A stretch of DNA of 64,000 nt from Paracoccaceae bacterium (GCA_027489375.1 JAIXZW010000021.1:62001-126000), one strand, 5' to 3'; positions 26,612 to 35,578 are shown, numbered from the stretch's first letter. Made by a program: numbers and translations. The notes: generated by a model not told the origin, from the letters alone.

Positions 26612-27559
26612 ATGTATGACCCCGACAGCCTCTTGCGCAAGGGCTTGAAGCTCAGCCACCTCCGCCTTCTGCACGCCTTGGCCGAAACAGGCCAGATCGG
26701 CACCGCCGCCGACCGCCTCTCCATCGCCCAGCCCGCCGCCTCGCGCCTTCTGGCCGAGGTGGAGCGGATTTCCGGCCAGCCCGTCCACATCCGCACAGGT
26801 CGCGGCATCACGCTCACGGCTATGGGCGAAGCCCTCGCCCGCCGCGCCGCCCGCGTTGTGACCGAACTGCGCGATGCCGAACGCGAGATTGCGGAAATCG
26901 CCTCGGGCGGGTCGGGCCATGTCCGCATCGGCTCTGTCACAGGGCCGGCACTCGACCGCCTGCTTCCCGCGCTGCGCACCGCCCGCCTCGCACTGCCCGG
27001 CGTGACGGTCGAAGCCATCGTCGCGCCCTCCGACCTCCTCGGCCAGCAACTCATGACCGGACGCCTCGATTTCGCGGTGGGCCGGATGCCGCTCGGCATG
27101 GACAGCCAGCTCGCGCTTTCGGCCCCCATCGACAGCGAACCCGTGGCGCTGATGGTCCGGCGCGGCCACCGCCTTGCCCTGCAACCCGAAATCGACCCCG
27201 ACGAGTTGATGAATTACGACTGGGTCATGCCCGGCCCCGATGCGCTCCTGACCCGCGCCGTCCTTGCCCGCCTGCGCGAACTCGGCCTGCCGCAACCGCA
27301 GCAACGGCTCTCCACCCCCTCCTTCCTTCTGACCCTCGCGCTGATCCAGCAATCCAACGCCATCGCACCGCTTGCCCGCGCCGTCTGCGACCGCTTCGGC
27401 TCGTCGCCCGATGCGCCCTATGCCATCCTTCCGCTCGACCTCGGGATTACGGTCGAACCCTTCGGCCTCCTCACCCGACGTGGCGCGATCCTGACGCCGG
27501 TGGCGCGGCGACTGGCCGATATGATCGTGCAGGGGCAGGGCGAGACGGGGCTTGATTAG
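26612..27559 (+). CDS. gbpR: LysR-type regulator GbpR
   Basis: Regulator of 315 residues. The HTH is SHLRLLHALAETGQIGTAAD plus IAQPAASRLLAEVE at about 15-60, followed by a LysR substrate-binding domain (VRIGSVTGPALDRLLP, RLDFAVGRMPLG). Divergent gbpR next to chvE is a conserved arrangement: in Agrobacterium GbpR activates chvE with galactose or arabinose and represses without. A start at ATG 26612 gives the usual N-terminus. Confidence 0.88.
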   Translation: MYDPDSLLRKGLKLSHLRLLHALAETGQIGTAADRLSIAQPAASRLLAEVERISGQPVHIRTGRGITLTAMGEALARRAARVVTELRDAEREIAEIASGGSGHVRIGSVTGPALDRLLPALRTARLALPGVTVEAIVAPSDLLGQQLMTGRLDFAVGRMPLGMDSQLALSAPIDSEPVALMVRRGHRLALQPEIDPDELMNYDWVMPGPDALLTRAVLARLRELGLPQPQQRLSTPSFLLTLALIQQSNAIAPLARAVCDRFGSSPDAPYAILPLDLGITVEPFGLLTRRGAILTPVARRLADMIVQGQGETGLD

Positions 27560-27703
27560 CTTTTGCCGAAGCCTTGGCGCGGAACATCGTTCTTGTCCCC
27601 GCCCGCGCCCTGACCCAAGGTCGCCACGGTCGCGTCCCCCCGCGTCTTCCGCTATCATCGCCCCGCGGGATGCGACCCGCCCCACCGCCGCAGGACCGCC
27701 CGA

Positions 27704-28861
27704 ATGACCCAGCATGACGCCTCCCTCACCGCCGAAGCCTCCGCCGCCATCGCGGAACTGCGCGCCAATGTCGCCGCGCCCTTCGAACGGGCGCATGCCA
27801 TGCCGAAATCGGTCTACACCTCGCCCGAATTCGCCAAGGCGGAAGAGGAACACATCTTCGCCCGCGACTGGCTCTGCGCCGGCCGCGCCGATGCGCTCAA
27901 AGACCCCGGCGACTACCTGACGATGGAGATTTCGGGCGAACCCGTCATCATCCTGCGCGACCGCGACGGGCAGCTCCGCGGCATGTCCAACGTCTGCCGC
28001 CACCGCATGTCCACGCTGCTCGAAGGGCGTGGCCATGTCCGCTCCATCGTCTGCCCCTACCACGCATGGACCTACAACCTCGACGGCTCGCTCCGCGGCG
28101 CCCCCGCCATGACGCTGAACGAAGGCTTCTGCAAAGAGGCGATCCGCCTGCCGCAGATCCGCGTGGCCGATTGGCACGGCTGGATCATGGTCACGCTCAA
28201 CCCCGACGCCCCCGACATCCATGACCGCCTGCGCGATGTCGAAGCGCTCGTCGGCCATCTCGACATGGCAAGCTACAGCGAAACCTTCCGCGAGGAATTC
28301 CGCTGGCACACCAACTGGAAGGTGCTGGCCGAGAATTTCATGGAAAGCTACCACCTCCCTGCCTGCCACGCAGGCACCATCGGCGGCACCTGCGACCTCG
28401 CTCTCATGGAATGCCCCGAAGGCACCGATGCCTTCAACTACCACTGGATCGTCAAGAACGACCTCGTCCCGCTTGCTCTGGCGCATCCCTCGAACACCAC
28501 GCTCAAGGGCGACGAACGCCGCATCACATGGCTTCTGGCGATCTATCCCGCCCTCCTCATCACCCTGACGCCGGGATACTTCTGGTATCTCTCCCTCACC
28601 CCCGATGGCCCCGGCCACGTCAAGGTGCTCTTCGGCGGCGGGATGAGTGCGGACTGGATGGCCGACCCCGATGCGCAGACCCACCTCGCCTCGGTCAAGG
28701 CGCTGCTCGACGATGTGCAGGTCGAAGACAAGGGCTGCACCGAAAAGGTCTATCGCGGCCTGCTCGCCGCCATGTCCGCGCCGGGGCCGCTGTCGCATCT
28801 CGAACGGCCCAATTTCGAATTCGCGCAATATCTGGCGCGGATGATGCCCGAACTGACCTGA
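27704..28861 (+). CDS. Rieske non-heme iron oxygenase, alpha subunit
   Basis: Oxygenase of 385 residues. Rieske cluster CRH (98-100) and CPYH (117-120); mononuclear iron site NFMESYHLPACH with N211, H217, H222. The fold resembles the ring-hydroxylating and quaternary-ammonium demethylating (GbcA, choline/carnitine monooxygenase) families. No reductase gene is adjacent, so electrons must come from elsewhere. The next genes encode RidA and DUF1028 proteins, suggesting a nitrogen-containing substrate whose oxidation yields an enamine/imine. The exact substrate cannot be told. Confidence 0.88.
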   Translation: MTQHDASLTAEASAAIAELRANVAAPFERAHAMPKSVYTSPEFAKAEEEHIFARDWLCAGRADALKDPGDYLTMEISGEPVIILRDRDGQLRGMSNVCRHRMSTLLEGRGHVRSIVCPYHAWTYNLDGSLRGAPAMTLNEGFCKEAIRLPQIRVADWHGWIMVTLNPDAPDIHDRLRDVEALVGHLDMASYSETFREEFRWHTNWKVLAENFMESYHLPACHAGTIGGTCDLALMECPEGTDAFNYHWIVKNDLVPLALAHPSNTTLKGDERRITWLLAIYPALLITLTPGYFWYLSLTPDGPGHVKVLFGGGMSADWMADPDAQTHLASVKALLDDVQVEDKGCTEKVYRGLLAAMSAPGPLSHLERPNFEFAQYLARMMPELT

Positions 28862-28873
28862 CCGCCCTTCCCC

Positions 28874-28921
28874 CCTTCACCTTTGCCCAAATACTCTGCG
28901 GGGGTGCGGGGGTGCAAAACC
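28874..28921. repeat. Reverse copy of the dispersed element plus a GC hairpin
   Basis: CCTTCACC then GCCCAAATACTC (28874-28903), directly after the Rieske stop, then GCGGGGGT/ACCCCCGC as a hairpin (about 28904-28926). Likely end or processing site of the upstream message. Confidence 0.7.
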
Positions 28922-28973
28922 CCCGCTTCGACCGCGCAGAAGAACCCAACGCCCGATCATTTCGCAGGACATC

Positions 28974-29387
28974 ATGGCCCATACCCGCCACCGCAAGTTC
29001 AACACCAAGGACACCTACCCCGAGCAGAAGCTCGACAATGACCTCTCTCAGGCGGTCGTCGCCCGCGGCACGATGATCTTCCTGCGCGGCCAATGCCCGC
29101 AGGACCTCGACACCGCCAAGAACATCGGCAGCCACGACCCGGTGGAGCAGACCCACAAGGTCATGCAGAACATCCGCCAACTGGTCGAGGAATGCGGCGG
29201 CAAGATGGAGCATGTGACCAAGCTCGTCGTCTACCTGACCGATGTCCGCCACCGCGAGGCGGTCTACCGCACGATGGGCGAATACATCAAAGGCGTGTTT
29301 CCCGTCTGCACCGGCCTCGTCGTCGTCGCACTTGCCCGCCCAGAATGGCTGGTCGAGATCGACGCCACCGCCGTGATCCCCGACTGA
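28974..29387 (+). CDS. RidA/YjgF/YER057c-family protein
   Basis: Protein of 137 residues. It has SQAVVARGTMIFLRGQCPQD, then KVMQNIRQLVEECGGKMEHV and VCTGLVVVALARPEWLVEID, the RidA strand-helix core. The classical RidA arginine (in R-x-Q-T-x-x-A) is not in its usual form near the C-terminus (ARPEWLVEID keeps the arginine), so it may be a deaminase of the Rid4-7 type. RidA members hydrolyse reactive imines/enamines. Placed between a Rieske oxygenase and a DUF1028 protein, so it may clean up or process an imine made by the oxygenase. Confidence 0.85.
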   Translation: MAHTRHRKFNTKDTYPEQKLDNDLSQAVVARGTMIFLRGQCPQDLDTAKNIGSHDPVEQTHKVMQNIRQLVEECGGKMEHVTKLVVYLTDVRHREAVYRTMGEYIKGVFPVCTGLVVVALARPEWLVEIDATAVIPD

Positions 29388-29410
29388 TCCGCCCTGCGTG
29401 CGCCTAGGAC

Positions 29411-29468
29411 GGGGAGGGTTTTCCACCCTCCCCGGACCCCTCCCGAGGATATTTGTGCCAGCATGAAA
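29411..29468. repeat. Dispersed element, forward copy with its own hairpin
   Basis: Stem GGGGAGGG/CCCTCCCC (29411-29433), then TCCCGAGGATATTTGTGCC and GCATGAAAG ending at 29468. Almost the same text as 17398-17456. Here it lies upstream of the DUF1028 gene. Confidence 0.8.
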
Positions 29469-29503
29469 GCCGCAAGGCACAAGACTGACCAAAGGCCGAA
29501 CCC

Positions 29504-30181
29504 ATGACCTTTTCCCTCCTCGCCCGCTGCGCCGTCACAGGCCGGTTCGGCATGGTGATCTCCTCCTCCTCGCCCGCCGTGGCGGCGCGCTGCGCCCATG
29601 CGCGGGCAGGGGTGGGGGTGGCGGCCACGCAGAACATCACCGACCCCACGCTCGGCCCGCGCCTGCTCGACGCGATGGCGGCGGGGGCAGGGGCCAGGGC
29701 CGCGATGGCGGGGATCGTGGCAACGGCCCCCCATGCCGAATACCGCCAGCTTCTCTGCATCGACGATCAGGGCCGCACCGCCACCCATTCCGGCAGCCGC
29801 ATCCTCGGCGTCTGGAACGTGGCCGAAGGGCGCGATTGCGTGGCGGGCGGCAACCTTCTGAAAACCCCCGACGTGCCGCAGGCGATGGTAGCGGCGTTCG
29901 AGGCCGCGACCGGCGACCTCGGCGACCGTCTCGTCGCCGCGCTGCGCGCGGGGCGCGATGCGGGGGGCGAGGCGGGGCCGATCCATTCGGCAGGGCTGCT
30001 GATGGTCGATGCCGACACATGGCCCTGCGCCGAATTGCGTGCCGACTGGGTCGACGACGCCTGCCCCATCGAGGCCGTCGCCCGCGCGTGGGAGGTCTAT
30101 GCCCCGCAGATGGCCGCCTATATCCAGCGCGCCCGCGACCCGCGCGAGGCGCCGAAATACGGCGTGCCGGGCGACGAATAA
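29504..30181 (+). CDS. DUF1028 family protein (putative Ntn-hydrolase fold)
   Basis: Protein of 225 residues that starts MTFSLLARCAVTGRFGMVIS, continues VGVAATQNITDPTLGPRLLD and ATHSGSRILGVW, the DUF1028 signature set. These proteins resemble Ntn-type hydrolases and are often beside RidA genes; the reaction is not established. It is third in the Rieske-RidA-DUF1028-LysR row, 116 bases after ridA with a dispersed element between. Confidence 0.85.
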   Translation: MTFSLLARCAVTGRFGMVISSSSPAVAARCAHARAGVGVAATQNITDPTLGPRLLDAMAAGAGARAAMAGIVATAPHAEYRQLLCIDDQGRTATHSGSRILGVWNVAEGRDCVAGGNLLKTPDVPQAMVAAFEAATGDLGDRLVAALRAGRDAGGEAGPIHSAGLLMVDADTWPCAELRADWVDDACPIEAVARAWEVYAPQMAAYIQRARDPREAPKYGVPGDE

Positions 30182-30223
30182 GCCCCCCTTCCACCGGCCC
30201 GCGCCAGGCTGTAGCGTCAGCCC

Positions 30224-31153
30224 ATGCCGCTGCGCTTCACGCTTCGCCAGATCGAATACCTCGTCGCCGTCGCCGATTGCGGCACGGTGGCGCTTGCCGC
30301 CGAACGGCTGCACGTCTCTTCTCCCTCCATTTCCGCCGCGATCAGCCAGCTCGAGGCCGAATTCGGCCTCCAACTCTTCATCCGCCGCCACGCGCAGGGG
30401 CTGTCGCTCACCGAAGGCGGGCGCGAATTGGTGGAAGAGGCGCGGTTCCTGCTGCGCTCTGCCGCCGCCCTCGGCGATCGCGCGGCGGAACTGACCGGCG
30501 CGGTCAGTGGCACGCTGACGCTCGGCTGCCTTCTGACCTTCGCACAAGTCGTCCTGCCGCATCTGCGCCGCAGCTTTTCCGATGCCCACCCGTCCGTCCA
30601 GTTCCGCCAGTCCGAACACGACCACGCCGAGCTGATCGAGGCCTTGCGCCATGCCCGCATCGACGCGGCCCTCACCTATGACATGCAGATCCCGCCCGAT
30701 CTCGGCTTCCTGCCGCTGCTCGCGCTGCCACCCCATGCCCTGCTGGCCGAGGATCACCCCCTTGCCACGCGCTCCAGCGTCACCGCCGACGATCTTCTGC
30801 GCCACCCGATGGTGCTGCTCGACCTGCCCTACAGCGCCGATTATTTCCTGTCGTTCTTCGGCAACCGCAAACCCCTGATTGCCGAGCGGACGCGGGACAT
30901 GGGCGTGATGCGGGCGATGGTGGCCAATGGCTTTGGCTATTCCATCGCCAACATCCGCCTCGGTTCCGACCGCGCGCCGGACGGGCGGCGGCTCGTCTTC
31001 GTGCCGCTCAGGACCGACCGTCTGCCGATGCATCTCGGCCTGCTGCTGCCCCAAGGGGCCGCGCAGCGCCGCACCGTCGCGGCCTTCGTCGCCCATTGCC
31101 GCAGCACTGTCACCGAAGCCGCGCTTCCCGGCCTGACCTCGCCCCGCCTCTGA
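30224..31153 (+). CDS. LysR-family transcriptional regulator
   Basis: Regulator of 309 residues. FTLRQIEYLVAVADCGTVAL and HVSSPSISAAISQLEAEFGL make the N-terminal HTH (about 4-60); the C-terminal effector domain begins near GTLTLGCLLTFAQVVLP. It follows the DUF1028 gene by 42 bases on the same strand, so it probably regulates this Rieske/RidA/DUF1028 set, unlike the usual divergent LysR layout. Confidence 0.85.
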   Translation: MPLRFTLRQIEYLVAVADCGTVALAAERLHVSSPSISAAISQLEAEFGLQLFIRRHAQGLSLTEGGRELVEEARFLLRSAAALGDRAAELTGAVSGTLTLGCLLTFAQVVLPHLRRSFSDAHPSVQFRQSEHDHAELIEALRHARIDAALTYDMQIPPDLGFLPLLALPPHALLAEDHPLATRSSVTADDLLRHPMVLLDLPYSADYFLSFFGNRKPLIAERTRDMGVMRAMVANGFGYSIANIRLGSDRAPDGRRLVFVPLRTDRLPMHLGLLLPQGAAQRRTVAAFVAHCRSTVTEAALPGLTSPRL

Positions 31154-31166
31154 CGCGCCCGCGCCC

Positions 31167-31228
31167 TGACCTTGCCCCGCTGACCTTGCCCCGCCTTGAC
31201 CTTGCCGCGCCTTGACCTTGCCGCGCCG
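31167..31228. repeat. Imperfect tandem repeat, four units of 14-16 bp
   Basis: Units begin TGACCTTGCC at 31167, 31181, 31197 and 31213; the last two differ by GCGCC for CCGCC. It lies between the LysR stop and the CbiX-like gene. Confidence 0.85.
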
Positions 31229-31260
31229 CCCCTTACATGCGCTGCAAAAGGAAACGCCCC

Positions 31261-31995
31261 ATGCCCGCCGCCCTCATCCTCTCGCACGGCCAACCCTCCG
31301 ACCCCGCACCGTCCGAGGCCGAGATTGCCGCCCTCGCCGCCCGCGTGCAGGCGCTGATGCCCGACTGGCACGTGGCTTCGGCCACCCTTGCCACGCCGGG
31401 CGCGCTGGCGGAGCAGGTGGCACGGGCGGCATCGGTCGCGGCGGCAGGCGGCGGCTTCGCCTATCCGCTCTTCATGGCCGATGGCTGGTTCACCCGCGAC
31501 CACCTGCCCAAGAAACTGGCCGAGGCAGGGGGCGCGGACTGGCACGTCCTCGACCCCTTCGGCATCGACCCCGCGGTGCAATCGCTGGCCGTCACGCTGG
31601 CGCTCGAAGCGGCCGAGGCGCAGCGCAGGACGCCCGCCGAAACGTCGCTCCTTCTCGCCGCGCATGGATCGTTCCGCAGCCCCGCCCCCGCCCGCGTTGC
31701 GCAAGAGGTGGCCGAACGCCTCCGCGCCGCCGGTTTTGCCCGTGTCGGCGCGGCCTTCATCGACCAGTCGCCCCGCCTTGCCGAAGCCGCTGCCGATTAT
31801 CCCGAAGGAGCTTTCGTCCTGCCCTTCTTCGCCGCCCGCGGTGGCCATGTGATCGACGACATCCCGCAAGCACTGCTCGACGCGGGTTTCGACGGCACGC
31901 TGCTCGATCCCGTCGGGCTCGACCCCCGCGTCCCCGCGCTCATCGCCAACGCGCTGCGGCGTGCTCAGGCGGCGGTTTCCATCGCCGCGACCTGA
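31261..31995 (+). CDS. CbiX-like (sirohydrochlorin chelatase-type) protein
   Basis: Protein of 244 residues with two CbiX-type halves: ALILSHGQPSD (H9) and LLLAAHGSFRSPAP, each with the His-Gly that binds metal in class II chelatases. ATG 31261 follows AAAGGAAACG. No siroheme or cobalamin genes are near, so metal insertion into a tetrapyrrole is only one possibility; the family is also found as stand-alone proteins. Its last 31 bases overlap the 3' end of the sensor kinase gene on the other strand. Confidence 0.78.
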   Translation: MPAALILSHGQPSDPAPSEAEIAALAARVQALMPDWHVASATLATPGALAEQVARAASVAAAGGGFAYPLFMADGWFTRDHLPKKLAEAGGADWHVLDPFGIDPAVQSLAVTLALEAAEAQRRTPAETSLLLAAHGSFRSPAPARVAQEVAERLRAAGFARVGAAFIDQSPRLAEAAADYPEGAFVLPFFAARGGHVIDDIPQALLDAGFDGTLLDPVGLDPRVPALIANALRRAQAAVSIAAT

Positions 31996-34589
31996 TCTTC
32001 CAGCGCCGCCCGCGTCGCGGTCCAGACTGCGGCCAACGCCGCCCGCTGCGTCAGCAGCGTCTCCGTATCGCCCTGCTTCACCGCAAGCTCGATGCTGCTC
32101 AGGACCTGCCGCAATTCGGTCGTGCCAAAGGTGCCGCAGGTGCCGGCAAGCTGGTGCGCGATCCGCCCGACCTCGCCGTCATGGGCGGGGCTCGGCAGGG
32201 TGGTGATCTTGCCCACCATCGCCTCGCCTTCCTCGATCAGTCGCGCGATCAGCGTCGCCGCCATCTCGCGCCCGATCTGGTCCACCAGTTCGCGCAGACT
32301 GGCAAGGTTCAACACCTCGCGCAGGGCATCGCCTTCCGCGACCTCGCCATCCTCCCGCCCGCCCGCAAGCCGCCGCAGCAGGTCCACGCGGTTGATCGGC
32401 TTCGTAAGCCCGGTTTCCATCCCGACCGACCGGAACCGCTCCTGCTCCTCGGGCAGGGCATGGGCGGTCAGCGCCAGAATTCGGGTCCGCGCCGACGGCC
32501 CGCCCGAGGCGCGGATCAACCGCGTCGCCTCCACCCCGTCCATCCGCGGCATCGAGATATCCATCAAGATTACGTCGAACCCCGTGGACGATGCGATTTC
32601 GACCCCGTTGATCCCGTCGACCGCCTCCGTCACCACATGGCCCGCCCCTTCTAGGTAGCGGCGCAGCAGGAAACGGTTGATCTCGTTATCCTCGACGACG
32701 AGAACATGCAGCGACCGCGTGCGCTCCACCACCATGTCCCCGCGCAGCACGGGACGCGACCGCGCCGCCTTGCCCGCATCGCCCGCATCGCCCGCGGCGC
32801 GCCCAAGCGGCAGGCGCAGCCAGAACAGGCTGCCCTCGCCTTCCTCGCTCTCTGCCCCGATCTGCCCGCCCATCGCCTGCGCCAGACGCCGCGCAATGCC
32901 CAGCCCAAGCCCCGTGCCGCCCTGCGACCGTCCGTAACTTGCGTCCAACGTAACGAAATCCTCGAAGATACGGCTCAGGTTGGCTTCGGAAATCCCGATC
33001 CCGCTGTCGATCACCCTGACCTCGACAACCTGCCGCCCCGATGCCGCGTCCCGCTCGGCCAGAACCTCCGTCTCGATGGTGACGGTCCCGTCATGGGTGA
33101 ACTTCACCGCATTCCCGACAAGGTTCAGCAGGATCTGCCGGATGCGCCCCTCGTCGCCAAGCACCTCGCCCAGCGGGCCGCCAAGCTGGACCACCGAAAT
33201 CTCGGTCCCCCGTGCGGCGGCCAGACCCGTCTGGTTCGCCACCGCCTCTCCGATCAGCCGGTCAAAGTCGAAAGGCGCCTCGACGATCTGCATCGCCCCC
33301 GCCTCGGCCTTGCTGATGTCGAGCACCGAATTGACATGCCCCAGAAGGATGTCGCCCGACTTCTCCATCACCGACAGCAACTCGCGCTGCTCGGCGGTCA
33401 GGCCGGTCTGGCCCAGCAGGTCCATCGACCCGATCAGCCCGTTCAGCGGCGTGCGCATCTCGTGGCTCATCACCGCCAGAAACTCTGCCTTGGCCTTCTC
33501 GCCCGCCACGGCGCGGTCCAGCGCATCCGTCAGGTCGCGCTGCGCCTTGCGCCTGTCCGAGATGTCGCGCACGAAGGCCACGACCAGACTGCTCCCCTTG
33601 GGCCGCGACAGCGCGATCGAGATTTCCGCCGGAAACACGCTGCCATCCCCGCGCCTTGCGTCGATCTCCATCCTCATGGGTTCGGGGGCTTCCGCCATCT
33701 TCGCCATCGCCACCGCCAGCGCGCGGCTCTGCGCGCCCGCCGCACCGTCTGCCAGCAGCAGTTCCAGCCCGATCTTGCCCAGCACCTCGTCGCGCCGCTG
33801 CAGGAAGATGTTCTGCGCCGCCGGATTGAATTCGAGGATCGCCCCGCCCCTGTCCGTCACCACGATCCCGTCGGCCGAGTTGGAGATGATGGTGGAAAGC
33901 CGCGCCCCCGTGCTGCGCAGTTCCTCGGCCCGCGCCTGCGACACGCGGTAAAGCCGCATCAGCACCAGCACCAACCCCGCCAGCACAAGCACCAGCGCCC
34001 CCGTCAGCACCGCCAGCCGCAGCAGCGTATCCGACATCGACGTGCGCTGCCCGTCCGACAGCGCCGCGAAATCGGTCAGCGCCTTCAGCGTCAGTTGCCG
34101 CGCCGCATTGCGCACCATCGGCATCTGTTCCGCCAGACCATGCAGGCCCGCCCGCAACTTGTCGTCCGAACTGTCGATCAGTCCCACATTCCGGTCGAGA
34201 AAGTCGCGGAGCGTCCGGTGGTCGTCCTGATAGTCGTCCTTCTTGAGCAAGGGCGCATAGACCGAGCTTTGCTCCAGCATCGACACGCGGCTGAACAACA
34301 CGTTGAACCAGCGGCGCACCTCGTCCAGTGCGGCGGGAATATCGTCGGGCGGCGGCGTTTCCAGCACCGTGAGGATCGAGGTCTGAAGCCGCAGAACCTC
34401 CACCTCGGACTGCATCATTACCCATTGGGTATTGTCCGAATTCGCCTGCTCAAGCGCATTCAACCGGTCGCGAACGTCGAAGGCGAGCATGACGATGGCC
34501 GCAACCACCACCGCGACAAGCGCGACGGCACCCGAAACGCGCAGGGTTCGGAACCATTCAACGGCGCGGGACGGCCTGTCTGGGGTCAT
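31965..34589 (-). CDS. Hybrid sensor histidine kinase with receiver and HPt domains
   Basis: Membrane kinase of 874 residues. Domains: TM1 (about 18-37), periplasmic helical sensor (40-185), TM2 (190-213), PAS (225-345; IISNSADGIVVTDRGGAILE), HisKA with SHEMRTPLN (H376), HATPase (LLNLVGNAVKFTHDG; DSGIGI; GGTGLGLGIA), receiver (VLVVEDNEINRFLL; MDISMPRMDG with D677) and a C-terminal HPt (IAHQLAGTCGTFG, H812). This is a full phosphorelay chain, ArcB/TorS-like in layout. The response regulator encoded divergently 144 bases away is the likely output. The stimulus is unknown; the helical sensor has no recognised ligand. Confidence 0.92.
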   Translation of the reverse strand: MTPDRPSRAVEWFRTLRVSGAVALVAVVVAAIVMLAFDVRDRLNALEQANSDNTQWVMMQSEVEVLRLQTSILTVLETPPPDDIPAALDEVRRWFNVLFSRVSMLEQSSVYAPLLKKDDYQDDHRTLRDFLDRNVGLIDSSDDKLRAGLHGLAEQMPMVRNAARQLTLKALTDFAALSDGQRTSMSDTLLRLAVLTGALVLVLAGLVLVLMRLYRVSQARAEELRSTGARLSTIISNSADGIVVTDRGGAILEFNPAAQNIFLQRRDEVLGKIGLELLLADGAAGAQSRALAVAMAKMAEAPEPMRMEIDARRGDGSVFPAEISIALSRPKGSSLVVAFVRDISDRRKAQRDLTDALDRAVAGEKAKAEFLAVMSHEMRTPLNGLIGSMDLLGQTGLTAEQRELLSVMEKSGDILLGHVNSVLDISKAEAGAMQIVEAPFDFDRLIGEAVANQTGLAAARGTEISVVQLGGPLGEVLGDEGRIRQILLNLVGNAVKFTHDGTVTIETEVLAERDAASGRQVVEVRVIDSGIGISEANLSRIFEDFVTLDASYGRSQGGTGLGLGIARRLAQAMGGQIGAESEEGEGSLFWLRLPLGRAAGDAGDAGKAARSRPVLRGDMVVERTRSLHVLVVEDNEINRFLLRRYLEGAGHVVTEAVDGINGVEIASSTGFDVILMDISMPRMDGVEATRLIRASGGPSARTRILALTAHALPEEQERFRSVGMETGLTKPINRVDLLRRLAGGREDGEVAEGDALREVLNLASLRELVDQIGREMAATLIARLIEEGEAMVGKITTLPSPAHDGEVGRIAHQLAGTCGTFGTTELRQVLSSIELAVKQGDTETLLTQRAALAAVWTATRAALEDQVAAMETAA

Positions 34590-34733
34590 TCTGTCCGATC
34601 CTGCACCGGTACAACGTCGCTTTTTACAACGTTAATGCACAAGGGGCTTGCGTTCCATCGTGTTCTGCATCGAATGAAGGAGACAAAGGTATGGGATGGT
34701 CAAGTGTTTCCCGGTGAAGACAGGCCGCAGTTC

Positions 34734-35354
34734 ATGCGGGTTCTCCTAGCAGACGACCACGATCTCGTGCGCGAGACCTTGGCCGCTTTCCTGATGTCCG
34801 AAGGCTTCGCCGAAGTGCGGGCCGTGCCGGACCTCACATCCGCCCTGGAACAGATCGCGGGCGAAACGCGCTTCGATGTCGTCCTGCTCGATTACGCCAT
34901 GCCCGGCATGAACGGGCTGGAAGGTCTGGGCCGCGCCCTCGGCGTGGCAAGATCGGCCGGGCGCGACATTCCCGTCGCCATCATCTCGGGCACCACCCAG
35001 CGTGAGCTTGCCGAAGCCGCCCTTGCTGCGGGCGCTGCGGGTTTCGTGCCCAAGACGCTTGCCTCCCGTGCGATGGTCGCCGCAGTGCAGACGATGGCCT
35101 CGGGCGAGGTCTTCGCCCCGATCTCGCTCCTCATGCAGGACCAACCCGTGGCCGAGGCGCTTGCCACCCTCACCCGCCGCGAAACCGATGTGCTGCGCGG
35201 GATATGCGAAGGCAAATCGAACAAGGAAATCGCCCGCGACCTCGATCTGCAGGAAGTCACCGTGAAGCTCCACGTCAAAACCCTGTCGCGCAAACTCGGA
35301 GCGAAAAACCGCACCCATGCAGCGATGATCGCTCGCGATTCCGGCCTGCACTGA
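34734..35354 (+). CDS. NarL/FixJ-type response regulator
   Basis: Regulator of 206 residues. Receiver: MRVLLADDHD at the start, VVLLDYAMPGMNG with phospho-acceptor D53, AIISGTT and the K of VPKT. C-terminal LuxR HTH: LTRRETDVLRGICEGKSNKE through VTVKLHVKTLSRKLGAKNRT. An in-frame ATG at 34674 would add 20 residues; I prefer 34734 because the receiver starts there. Divergent from the hybrid kinase, most likely its partner. Confidence 0.88.
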   Translation: MRVLLADDHDLVRETLAAFLMSEGFAEVRAVPDLTSALEQIAGETRFDVVLLDYAMPGMNGLEGLGRALGVARSAGRDIPVAIISGTTQRELAEAALAAGAAGFVPKTLASRAMVAAVQTMASGEVFAPISLLMQDQPVAEALATLTRRETDVLRGICEGKSNKEIARDLDLQEVTVKLHVKTLSRKLGAKNRTHAAMIARDSGLH

Positions 35355-35425
35355 TCTCCGGCGATGCTTTTGCGAAACATCGCGCAAACCGTCCGCCCCG
35401 CAGCACCAGCGGCCCGCGTCGCAAG

Positions 35426-35499
35426 ACGAGTATTTGGGCCAAGGTGAAAGGGCAGGGCGCAAGTCCCTCATTCACACTGGCACAAATATCCTCGGGGGG
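35426..35499. repeat. Facing pair of the dispersed element
   Basis: Forward copy 35426-35450 (GACGAGTATTTGGGCC, AAGGTGAAAG) and reverse copy 35470-35499 (TTCACACTGGCACAAATATC, CTCGGGGGG), 19 bases apart, between two convergent genes. Confidence 0.8.
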
Positions 35500-35578
35500 A
35501 AGGCGCGGACCGCGCCTCGGGGGGCAGACGGCCCCCCGTGCGACATTTGCCACAAGCGCGCCGCCCGACACCGCGCCT

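Noticed and set aside
32706-34733. Long N-terminal extension of the response regulator
   Set aside because: It runs antisense through the sensor kinase; the receiver domain begins at 34734 and nothing before it looks like protein.
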